The notes under the pieces were generated by a model. It was not told where the DNA came from, did no database searches, and saw nothing but the letters and a program-made list of their open reading frames with translations. Both the position numbers and the translations under genes were made by a program. From contig OZ004591.1 in assembly GCA_963924555.1 (NCBI GenBank), positions 7,192,001 to 7,256,000 on the forward strand: a stretch of 64,000 bases of DNA, in the 5' to 3' direction. Origin of the DNA: Crambe crambe. Taxonomy: Eukaryota > Porifera > Demospongiae > Poecilosclerida > Crambeidae. The stretch's first letter is position 1, and each line of letters starts with the position of its first letter. Below are positions 22,191-32,055 of the stretch, one piece after another.

Positions 22191-23871
22191 ATGTCAGCAG
22201 GAGAGAAAATCGAGAAGAGGGAGAGTGAGAATGAAGATCCTTCACCTAAAATCGCACCAGTTGAAGAAAGTGCAGTCTCTCAGTCCGATGGCCAGACCCC
22301 AGTGCTTAGGAGATTCTTCAAACATTGGCTTTATGCCACCATCCTGCTCTGCTGCTATGGGTTCTTTAAAGAGTTTAAACCCTCTGAACCTTTCCTTACA
22401 CCTTACCTCACCTCAGAGGAGTTTAAAAACTTTTCCAAAAGCAAGGTGTGTCCATTAGGCAGTCATTATGCGTCAATGATGTGACCCATTCACTGATGCA
22501 GGTATCCAGTGAGGTCTATCCCTATTGGACATACTCTTATTTGGTTGCAGCATTTTTTACATTTCTCCTGACTGATTTTGTCCGTTACAAGCCTGTCATT
22601 CTGCTCGAATGTTGTGCTTACCTTACGACTCGTATTTTGTTGATTTGGGGTACATCCATTGCTGCTATGCAGTGGATGCAAGTAGCCTATGGCATTGCCA
22701 CTGCCACTGAAATTGCTTACTTCTCTTATATTTACGCTGCTGTTTCTATTGTCCATTTCAAGAAAGTGACCAGTTATGTCAGAGCAATTCGTCTCTTTGG
22801 TCAATCCATAGGTGGTATAGTAGGACAGATCCTCATTTCTACCCAAGCAGTCAACTACTTAACTCTCAACTATTTTTCTTTAGTTAGTGTTAGCATTGCA
22901 TGCGTAATAGCAATTTTTCTCCCTGAGGTGTGGGAGTGTGATTGTTGTCAAGGCAGATCTCGATCATCTCGTGAAGTGATTGAGAGAAAGAGTGCCGGTA
23001 GGGCCATTAAGCAGTGGTTCATCACAGAGATCATGAGTAGAGCAAGGGACTTTGTCAAGTTCTATAGTCGGTTATCTTTGTTGAAGTGGTCTATTTGGTG
23101 GGCCCTGGCGATGTGTGGGGTGCTGCAGGTGGGTAATTATGTCCAGGTCTTGTGGAAGGAAGTGGCAGGTCAAACTAATCATGAATGGAATGGGATTGTA
23201 GAAGCAGTGGCAACATTGTGTAGTGCTGCAGCTGCTTTTGTGTTATCATTCATGAAAGTGAACTGGGCACTGTGGGGAGAACTGACTATAGGAGGACTCT
23301 CTCTTTTGGATAGCATTATCCTATTGTTGGCTTCGTCAGCTTCCCAACTGTGGGGTGTCTATCTCAGTCATATTGTGTACAGAACTACCTTTTCCTTTCT
23401 CATCACCATAGCAAGGTGAGCTTGAGTGAGTCGATAGACTGATGGCTATGTTATGTTATTTGCAGTGCACAGTTGGCTCAAAGTGTGGACCATAAGAGTT
23501 ATGCTATGATATTTGGATTCAATACATTTTTGGCATTGGTCTTGCAGTCACTTTTAACTTTGGTGGTGAGCGATGACAAGGGACTCCATCTTCCCATCAG
23601 GACCCAGGTATGATCAAGCACATGTGACATTTAAATATTTTTACTTCTCATACAGTTTGTAGTGTACAGTGGGTACTACTATGTGTTGACGTTGGTGTTT
23701 GTTGGAGCTGGTGTGTATAAGCTTACAAGTGAAGGCTGGTTCAATAGTTTCAAGAGATGTTTCCAGGAGATGAGTCCTACACAACCATCACCAGTGAATG
23801 AACAGAGACCAGGTCATGTGCAAGTCTCAGAGAGTGATGAAAATGAAGCACTTTTAGACAAACTTGTGTGA
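22191..23871 (+). CDS. SLC19 family vitamin transporter (thiamine/folate-type)
   Basis: Major-facilitator carrier of the plasma membrane. Four exons (22191-22445, 22502-23415, 23466-23607, 23656-23871) give 508 residues. After a charged N-terminus the first helix has the SLC19 signature FKPSEPFLTPYL. Then follow YPYWTYSYLVAAFF, TDFVRYKPVILLE, QVAYGIATATEIAYFSYIYA, YVRAIRLFGQSIGGIVGQIL and, after a cytosolic loop, WSIWWALAMCGVLQVGNYVQ, NGIVEAVATL and KVNWALWGELTIGGLSLLDS. The C-terminal part (HKSYAMIFGFNTFLALVLQS) matches too. Twelve hydrophobic segments can be counted. The pattern resembles the thiamine transporters SLC19A2/A3 more than the reduced folate carrier, but the substrate is inference. 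Confidence 0.92.
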
Positions 23872-24078
23872 CCCTTGGTGTGAATTGTATCAATTTCCAA
23901 GCAGTGGTATATGGGGACTTTGAAAAAAAAAAAAGAAGAAAAAAAATACTTGCCAGTCTTAGAATAATGATGGAAAAATTCATGAACAAAATTGTGCCGT
24001 ACCACTCAGTAACTTAATAGCTTCATTAACTTAAGGGTTGTGTTACTTGCATACATACTAGAGATCGTCACATTGAAA

Positions 24079-25198
24079 CTAGTTCAAAGTTTCATAGGAA
24101 CCCTTTCTCCGATTCCAGAGGCGTCCGATCAGATAGGCTACGATGACCACAATAACTAACAGGGCAAGTGCAGCACCCACTGCAATTGGCACTATTTTGT
24201 TTCCTTTATTCTGACTGTCCAACAGGCACACTCGAGCTGAAGAGGACAATTATATCATTTCGTATACTGTTGGTAAAAATGCTATTACCATTATCAAAAC
24301 TTCCAGTAGTAACATTCCTGAACCTGAAAGCTTGAACTTGAAGGTGGGTCACATAAAGGGTTGGCTGAATCTCAGTGTCGTTACTGTGGCTGAAGTTGAT
24401 GGTCTGGTTACTGTCACACTTGAAGGATCGGGTGAATTCAACCCTGGCATTGGACGCCTGATACAACTTGTCAGTAGTACTGAAAGGCTCTACATTGGTT
24501 GGGGGGATATTGAAGTCATGGGGACAAGATAAAAGAGCTAGAGAGGGTTGCTATACCTGAAACATTATTATGCTCGAGTGAGAGATATATGTTGTCCATA
24601 GACCAGTGCTGATTCCCCTGTGTCAGGTCCTATGTGAAAATAATAATAATAACAAAAACACCACTAAAATAGTGTGGACTTACCCCACTGAATTCAAAAG
24701 TGAGGTTATACACACCATCATCATCACCACCAATGATCACCAGGACGGCATTCAGTGTTTTGGAGTTACAAAAACTCGAACTGGATAGTGTTCCATTGTC
24801 ACTGACTGAAACTTCACTTACCTAAAAGAAAGTTATGTATTACACAAGAGTATCTTATAGTTCCATCTTTCCATACAAGACCAAGAGCTTAAAACTCACA
24901 TTGGTTACAGCAACGTCGACGAGTTCCAAAACAGCAGCCATGTGGAGACAGACATGTGAAGCATTTTCCTGATCATACACAAGATAGTTTTTTGGGGTGG
25001 GATCAGGTGCTGTTGTAGTGGCATTAGCTGAAAGGGGAAAAAAATCATCAGTAGCAGTTTTTTGAATACGAGTTTAAAAAAATGACGCAATTTCTCCCTC
25101 CTCCCCACCTAGTACCCATTAGACTTATATAACCCACCTAGGCCACTCATAAACAGAGCCAGAGCCACAATGCTCCCCACTGTCCAGTACTTCTCCAT
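24079..25198 (-). CDS. LAMP-like lysosomal membrane glycoprotein 1
   Basis: Six exons (25138-25198, 24900-25027, 24684-24821, 24557-24629, 24289-24489, 24079-24236) give 252 residues. Signal peptide (MEKYWTVGSIVALALFMSG), a short Thr/Pro stretch, and one LAMP beta-prism lumenal domain with paired cysteines (ENASHVCLHM, SSSFCNSK, SFKCDSN and RVCLLD). The membrane helix with its flanks ([15 protein letters not shown]...AYLIGRL) is the LAMP signature. The cytosolic tail ends GSYETLN, a YxxΦ lysosomal sorting signal (YETL). NxT/NxS sites are frequent. A single lumenal domain resembles CD68 or LAMP5 rather than two-domain LAMP1/2. The short intron of 67 bp before exon 5 was chosen over a 19-bp alternative. 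Confidence 0.9.
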
Positions 25199-25495
25199 AC
25201 TTTTTCTCGTTTCGAGTCACAACTGCTTAGGTGACGGGACCTGTGAATAGCCTTCTTAGGTAGCCTTGCGATCACTGTCACCGACAGTGTGCTTCAATTG
25301 GAATCAAAATCATTACGTAATCATCAGGTGACATATCGATGTGCGCAAGTGCACAACAAAAAAAAAAAGTAAAAATCAATACAAGCACAAAATAAGATAA
25401 ATTATACCAGACAGACAATGTGGTGTTTATAAAGTGTACAAGAACGTGTATATCTATGTAGAGTCATGTGTGCAGATATGAATGACCACCTCAAA

Positions 25496-26686
25496 CTAGG
25501 ATAAAGCTTCGTATGAACTCTGTCTTCGACTCCGCAGGCGTCCAATTAAATAAGCAATAAGTACCACCACAACTAATCCAGCAAGTGCAGCACCCACTGC
25601 AATGGGAACTATTTTGTTCCCTCGGTCACCAGTATCTAATATGCAATCACGAGCTGGGGGGGAGGGGAGAAGGAGGTGACAAGATGAACCATGCACTATA
25701 AGAAAATCTTGAGAAATTACCGTCATCAAATTCTCCACTTGTGGCATTCTTGAAATGAAATGCTTGAACTTTGAGTTTACTCACACCAAGAAGAAGGGTA
25801 CTGTTAGCTACTTCATTGAATGTTAGATTCTGTGATCCCGTGCAAGAGAAAGACTTCCCCCATTCAATCTTGGAATTTGCTTCTTGATACAGTTTATTAC
25901 TGGCTGTGAAGTTGATCCAGCCACCTAGAGCATTAAGAACATAGAGTTCAGTCATATCAAATAAGGTGTTGCTCCATGAGTAGAATTACTTTCATCATTG
26001 AGGCTGACGGTGACGTTGTTCATAGTCCAATATTGGCTTCCTGTAGCACTCTGCATATTCAAAAAGGGCACACTCACACACTGTGGATACCCTAACTTGG
26101 GAAACACTATACTATACTACACCAAAGACATATCCTCAATTAGCACTAATAGTTGATGGCTCACCCCAGTGAATTCAAAATCGACTTCAGCATGGAATTG
26201 GTCTTTCTTTACATCAATGACTAGGGAGGCACTGGGTACGCTTGCATCACAATGACTCTCAGAGTCCAATTCACCATCCTCTGTCAAAGAAATATCCCCT
26301 TGATATTTCTGTGAAGTTTTAAAGTGATAAAGAGAATTACAGAGAAAGGGGGGAAATGTGGCTCACTGGGGTATTGACAAACATCACCATAGCAGCCTCC
26401 AAGACGACACAAGACTCGCCTTTACTATTTTGAACACTGAATCGTTTTGTGGGTTCCTCAGGAGCGGGTGTAGCAGTTGGAGCGGGTGTAGTAGTTGGAG
26501 TGGGTGTAGCAGTTGGAGCAGGAGTAACTATCATTGTGCTGCTTTCTTGTGCTGTGCTTCCTTGTGCTGTGGCTATAGCTAAATATAGGGAAGAAAAAGG
26601 AGAATGTAAACTAGAAAACTTGACCTTAGTTACAACTTACAAAGTCCGCCCACAAAAAGAATCAGGGTGATTGCTAGCTTTTCCAT
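25496..26686 (-). CDS. LAMP-like lysosomal membrane glycoprotein 2, with Pro/Thr mucin-like hinge
   Basis: Six exons (26641-26686, 26367-26578, 26165-26308, 25990-26050, 25721-25924, 25496-25653) give 274 residues. Signal peptide ([14 protein letters not shown]), then a 60-residue Thr/Pro/Ala hinge with hexapeptide repeats, one LAMP domain (cysteines in [18 protein letters not shown] and RDCILD), and [19 protein letters not shown]...AYLIGRL. The tail ends SSYEALS, again YxxΦ (YEAL). Exon phases match the neighbouring LAMP-like gene one to one and the last exons are both 158 nt, so the two are tandem duplicates. The hinge is the main difference and probably carries O-glycans as in CD68. Confidence 0.92.
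26461..26523. repeat. 18-bp tandem repeat coding the Pro/Thr hinge
   Basis: About 3.5 copies of an 18-bp unit (GGAGCGGGTGTAGCAGTT on the plus strand) encode the TPAPTA hexapeptides of the second LAMP-like protein. Confidence 0.9.
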
Positions 26687-26806
26687 TTCTCTCTGAATAG
26701 TACTTCTAGACTTCACTAACGACCAAAATATGTTATCTCGAGGTCTCTAGTTGATCCTACACCCTCTCTACAGTATACAGGACGAGGCGTTTGCACACGA
26801 AGGTCT

Positions 26807-26816
26807 GTCACATGAC
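26807..26816. promoter_or_regulatory. CLEAR/M-box-like palindrome upstream of LAMP-like gene 2
   Basis: GTCACATGAC lies about 120 bp upstream of the start codon. It differs by one base from the CLEAR element GTCACGTGAC and contains the TCACATGA core bound by MITF/TFE factors, which control lysosomal genes in vertebrates. It may be chance; it also lies in the 3' flank-facing side of WDR44. Confidence 0.3.
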
Positions 26817-26904
26817 CGTGATCAATGCGTGCGCATTGAATTGAATAGACAACAATGAATCATGAATAATGCAATGATCTTAATTTTCGCGAAGAAGCAA
26901 AAAA

Positions 26905-29900
26905 CTATAGTTTTTCCCCACTGACATATATTTTTATGGAGCCCTGGTAATCTGCTGCCACCACCATCTCCCCCACTTCCTTTAGGCCCTCATCCACTGT
27001 GATACCAGGTACTGGGGCAAACACAGCTGTGGTCACTGGAGCAGAGTGTGCTGCAGAAAGAAGTCGCATCAAATACATCATTGAATATGCACTGCACATT
27101 GTACTCACATGAAAAACTCTCATAGAACTCATTTCTATCTCTGCGTGCAGAGGAGAGCTTGCTGAGGTCAAGGTGTGTTTTCCAGATGTAAATGAAGTTG
27201 TCTTCGGAGCCACTAATGATGTACTGTCCATCACGACTGAAGGTGCCCTTGATCTGGCTACTGGTATTCAGGCAACCCTTGTACTTGCACGAGAGCTCAT
27301 GGTCCTTCAAGTTGTAGAGTCTGATCCGAGAATCATTTGAGGTCACAAGTAACTACAAGCAAAAAACAAACAAAAAAAAATGAACAACAAAAAAAACAAA
27401 CAAACCCAACATTATATTGTCCCTGAGAAAATCTTGCACATAGAGAGGAACTACTCACTTTGTCTTCACCAGGCAAAGGTTCAACACCACTAATCTTTCG
27501 TCCTTTATTTTTTCCATGACGAGACTTGACATGGATTTGAGTGTGGTACTTGAGATGCTGAATAATATACTCCATGGCATACTGTAGTCATGTCAAATTG
27601 TTACCTCTGTCTCATAAAAAATGCACCGACCATCGTAAGTCCCAACAACTGCTATTTTCCCATTCATACAGAAATTAGCCGCTGTGATGAGGTGTGAACC
27701 TGTAATCACAAAAGAATGGGCCCACAAATCATCACATGATCTTATGTGAGTATGAATAAGAGACTAACCTACTCCCTCTATTTCATTCCAGAGAGCTACT
27801 TTCTTGTCAGGAATATTCCACAGTCTCAACTTGCCATCAAGGGAACCACTTAGGAAGTACCGATCATCCTAATGAAAAGTCATGAAGGGAAGAGGGCAAG
27901 TAAAAGGACAGGCTCACTCTTGGATGGAATGCAATGGCTGTGACAAAGTCCACATGTTGAAAACAGCATAGACACTCTTTTCTGGAGATGTGCCATAATC
28001 TACAGTCAGATATATAATGTGAAAACAGTCTCAAATGTGAGCATGATGCCTAGACTTACTTTTGACTGTTAAAAACTAAATTGGTTAAAATTTAATTGGT
28101 CACCAAAAATTTCAGCTGTTTTACTAAGGCTATAGACTTGGGTAATTTCCACAAAAAAAAAATATTTTTTTTTTACGAGATCTAAGCATGCCTAGATTCA
28201 GAATGCTTAGATTCAGGTCTCTTTTTTTTTTTTTGCGTAATGCCATCTCAAAAAAAAGTAGGTGAGCAGTGAGTGTATATTGACTCCCAAGAGATTACTT
28301 CATGAGATGGACATTGAGCTCTACTCACAGATAGTAATTTCTTTTGTTACGTAGTAGTGAAAGGCACATGCAGGAAGTTCATCACTAAGGAACTGATGTT
28401 AGTAACCACGTGACACACACAGTACTTTGTCAAGTGACCCAGAGCAGCTCATAAAGATAGTAGCGTAGCCTTTTTCATACCTGACAGTTTTATCCATTGA
28501 ACTAGACAACAAAAAGAAGTTCTGGAGGAGAGAAAGAGACACAGTTTGTGAAAACATGTGGGGCAGGTGGGGTAGGAGGGATAGGACAATTAGTCCCACA
28601 TACAGTAGAGCCCTAGACACACCTTAGACCAGGAGAGATCCAGCACGTCAGCAGTGTGACCGTAGTAGGAGCAGAGAGGCTGTTCCTGAAAAGGTAGCTT
28701 CCCTGCCATCGAGTCATCCTCCTATCAGACCACACAGTAATGGGAGGGGAAAGGAAGGGAGGAGAAGGTTACCTCTGAACTCTTGCTACTGCTGCTGGCC
28801 ACACTTGCTTTCTCACTTAAACTGTCCACACTGGAATGCACTCCTAGACAAGGAAAGAGAAGATAGTCATCAAGTGATGCAAAGAGAACTGGCAGACCTA
28901 GTCGTTGGTACTGTGCTTGAAGCTCATGGAAGAAATGAGCTGCTGTTGCTAGCACCCACACTCGCTGTTCACATAGCATAAAGGTGACATCATTCATTGG
29001 GCCATATCATGAGGGCAATGTATACACTCACCACTACGCTATCCTGACCAGCAGTTGCCAGCAGTCTCCCACATATAGAGAACTCCATGGCCCATATGGC
29101 TCCCTGCATTGCATTGCATTGCATTGGGAGGTGTGGTCAGGAAGAGATGTCATAGTATAGGCTTACCAAGTGAGTGCCTGTCAGGTCTTGCCTGAGACGC
29201 ACTCTATCGAACTCTTGTTTCCCTTGCTTGTGAGAGGATTGCTTATACTGCAACAGAAAAACTATTTTTCTAAGGGGCAATTGAACCCACTCATGAACCA
29301 CACACCTTGACTACAAACTGATCATCGACAGGGCCAGTGGGTTCATAAGTCCGAGCTCCACTGTCTTCTCCCACACGATCTCTCCTTCTCCATTTCAATT
29401 TGAATGTCTTTTTCCGTGTCTTCCTCCGATGTGCTGTGTCCTCATCTTCATATGTGGAGGATGGACGACCTTCCCTACATAAAGATGGTACCATTAGAGA
29501 ATTAGGTTGTTTGAGACACAATGATATATAGAAGACCATTAGAGAATTAGAGTATTAGGTCATTTGATACATAGAAACAATACAAGCTAACTGAGTAACA
29601 CAATATGCATTAAATCAAGTTGTGTTACCATGGTTATCACATAATTGCAAAATGAGTGCATGGACTAACGCTTCAGCCATTTCCTTTGTTCTGCGGAGGA
29701 GATGTTCAGAGAGAGGACTCCAGCCATGACCCTTGGGGATCCGCTCCTCTGCTGCACTCAGGGGAATCACTTCTCCAGTGTCCAGATTGGTAACCATAGT
29801 GCTGTCAAGGATTGCCTACAAGATCACAATGAGATGATGAATTGATGCTGTGTTATTATAAGCCACCATTATGAAGCTTACGCTGTCTGAATCTGGTGTT

Positions 29901-31564
29901 GAGATCACTCTTCCACCTTCTGCTTCTTGTAGATTGTCATTTTTTGATGAGCCTTTGACTTCACCCCCTCCTTCCTCTTCACTGTCTCCCCCGCCCTCTT
30001 CATCAGCAGTGTCGTCTGCAAACACTCCATCTACACTCTCATCGTCTGAAGGAAAGACGACACTAGGAGTAGTGGTGTTAGACCCCCGGGCCTTTGCAAG
30101 GGATGTTTCAGAAGATACCACCTCACTCTCTGGGAGGGATAGCATGTCAGCAGTCCACTCCGGCCCTAAGTCCGGCTCTATGGAGATGCCAGGGATGGGT
30201 GTGGCACTTCGTGACCTGCTAGATCGATCATGTAGTAGAGAATGATTGATGTCAGTGTTGATGTCTCGTAACTGGTCATCTGTTTGCTGGTGGTTGCTGG
30301 ATGACATGCCTCTCGTTTGAACCGAGTCAGGGATTACCTTTGGTTCTACCTCCAAGCTGTTGATGGAAGAGTCCAGATACGCTAACTGTATTGTTTCAGG
30401 TGAGGACTTTTCTGGGGTGAGTGTTTTTGTTGAAGGATTAGGTTCCACATTCTCATTCTCTTTCCCTTTGGCCTTCAGGGATGAAACTGCCGGCTTTGTG
30501 AGCTCCTTGCTATGGAATTCCTTAGCAAAGTCACTGCTCCCAACAGTTACAGAACGCTGGAGTGCAGGAGAATCAGCACTGGTCACCTACAGCAAATCAT
30601 CACATCACATCACACACTAGAGTACATACATACCTCAACCAAATTTTCTAAAGATGGCTGCTTCTCATACTTCTTCTTTCTCTTCCTTCTGGGTGGGGGT
30701 ACAGGAGGATCCTCATTTCCAGCAGCATCCTGCCCCTCCTTAGACAAGGATGGACTAATATGAGGTACTGAAGATGAGGGTGGATCTGTCTGCTGACTGT
30801 CAGGTATCGAGGTTAAGAGAGATGGATCCACTTGAGGCCCTGAAGGCAAGGACAGATCCACCTGAGGTTCCAAAGGCAAGGACGGATCCACCTGAGGTTC
30901 CGAAGGCAAGGACAGATCCACCTGAGATCCCGAAGGCAAGTACAGATCCACCTGAGGTTCCGAAGGCAAGGATGGATCCACCTGAGGTCCTGAAGGCAAG
31001 GACGGATCGACCTGAGGTTCCAAAGGCAAGGATGAATCCACCTGAGGTCCCAAAGACAAGGACAGATCTACCTGGGGCCCTGAAGGCAAGAATGGCTCCA
31101 CTTGAGGTCCTGAAGGCAAGGATGGATCCACCTGTTTGTTTTGAGGTATGGAAGGATCTGCCAGTTGAATTTGAGGTCCTGAAGACAAGGGTAGATCTTC
31201 TTGACATGCTGAGAGAGATTCATGTGCTTCAGGCTGATCTGACAGTTGTGAAGAACCAGCCGGTGGTGCTAGCCCACTTTCACGAGTGATGGCCTCCGAC
31301 TCAGGACTCTCCATCACTGTATTTTTTTGTCGTTAGAGTGGCTCAGAGTTAGAATGTGGAGTAAAACTAACTCACCTTCATTGCTAGCCTGCTCTGTTGT
31401 GGCAACAGAATCTGGGGGCACATACCTATCACACACATTGTTATGGTGGGTTCTATTTGGAGTAAGTTACAAGCTAATCAAACTTCTCACTTGATAGCTC
31501 CAGAACTGTTTTCTGAAATTCCTTCATCTGCGCTGACATACTCCTCGGAACTACTGTCGCCCAT
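26905..31564 (-). CDS. WDR44: WDR44 (Rab11-binding WD40 protein)
   Basis: Seventeen exons give 1,033 residues: 31491-31564, 31376-31425, 30634-31316, 29882-30586, 29670-29815, 29306-29474, 29167-29247, 29032-29103, 28773-28964, 28623-28721, 28481-28521, 27918-27999, 27769-27868, 27605-27699, 27459-27581, 27109-27352, 26905-27050. WDR44 acts at recycling endosomes and ER contacts through Rab11. The N-terminus has an acidic EEYVSADEG like the FFAT-type motif of vertebrate WDR44. A decapeptide repeat and a long disordered region follow. The signature FKLKWRRRDRVG-type basic box precedes seven WD40 blades: GAIWAMEFSICGRLLATAGQ, HTADVLDLSWSKNFFLLSSS, DKTVRLWHISRKECLCCFQH, YHTQIHVKSRHGKNKGRKIS, VTSNDSRIRLYNL, IISGSEDNFIYIWKT. 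The blades match WDR44 closely. The 481-bp intron at 28000-28480 holds a dispersed repeat. Confidence 0.94.
28041..28260 (-). repeat. Dispersed intronic repeat, copy 2 (reverse orientation), with A/T hairpin
   Basis: In a WDR44 intron. The reverse complement of 28041-28140 matches the repeat in the SSAT-like copy C intron: AAGTCTATAG.CCTTAGTAAAA, GCTGAAATTTTT, GTTTTTAACAGTCAAAAGT, GTCTAGGCATCATGCT. Adjacent is an (A)10-T-A-(T)10 type hairpin (about 28153-28175) and two near-direct copies of CTTAGATTCAG. No ORF. Confidence 0.75.
29105..29125. repeat. (GCATT)4 repeat at a WDR44 splice acceptor
   Basis: Four GCATT units; on the gene strand AATGC units run directly into the CAG acceptor of the exon ending at 29103, replacing a normal polypyrimidine tract. 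Confidence 0.85.
30820..31134. repeat. 30-bp coding tandem repeat in WDR44
   Basis: About 10.5 units of 30 bp encode decapeptides of the form QVDPSLPSGP, varying at the P/L/S positions. Because 30 is a multiple of 3, two other frames and the opposite strand are also open here; those are shadows. Confidence 0.92.
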
Positions 31565-32055
31565 CTCCAGTGCTACCGAACAGCTAGATATGACCTCATA
31601 TCTGCCTTCATCGCTAAAAATAAGTCCTCGCAAAAATATTTAAGCCTGCGGTATCAACATGCCCCTCCTCCACTCAATTTTAAAGCATTCGAGGTATTTG
31701 TACTGTAAGCTGCATATCTGGGATGAGGCAAAGCTGGTAGTGTACTGATATCGCTGAGATAATCCAGAGGTGAGCAGCAGCAGTGTAGATATGGGTCAGC
31801 CTGAGATTAGAAGCCTTAGCTAGCTAGATCTCGAGCATTGTTGATTGGCTTCTGAACGTAGTGCGTAGACTAAGTGTGTATATTTTGCTAGTTGAACATA
31901 GTTATTTTTATTTATAAATAAATTGCAAGGGAGGTGATACATTTCTTTTATCCATAAAGTTCCTTTATAGCAATCCTCAAAGAAGTGTTGATGATTTGCT
32001 AATTGGTCTCCTTTAGCAATCTTGCTTATATGCCTACCAGTCACCTATTAGTAAC
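31565..32055. promoter_or_regulatory. 491-bp divergent region WDR44 / guanylate cyclase
   Basis: Head-to-head intergenic region that should contain both promoters and 5' UTRs. It holds an A/T-rich stretch with the near-palindrome TTTATTTATAAATAAATT (about 31908-31924) and short CTAG repeats near 31820. No gene or known element was recognised. Confidence 0.4.

Noticed and set aside
24490-24556. Longer exon 5 for LAMP-like gene 1 starting at a CTCTCTAG acceptor
   Set aside because: It would leave a 19-bp intron, too short to splice; the acceptor at 24490 gives 67 bp and matches the sister gene.
30774-31289. Long plus-strand ORF and a third-frame minus ORF over the WDR44 repeat
   Set aside because: A 30-bp repeat keeps all frames open once one is; the WDR44 frame joins flanking exons in phase and the others do not.
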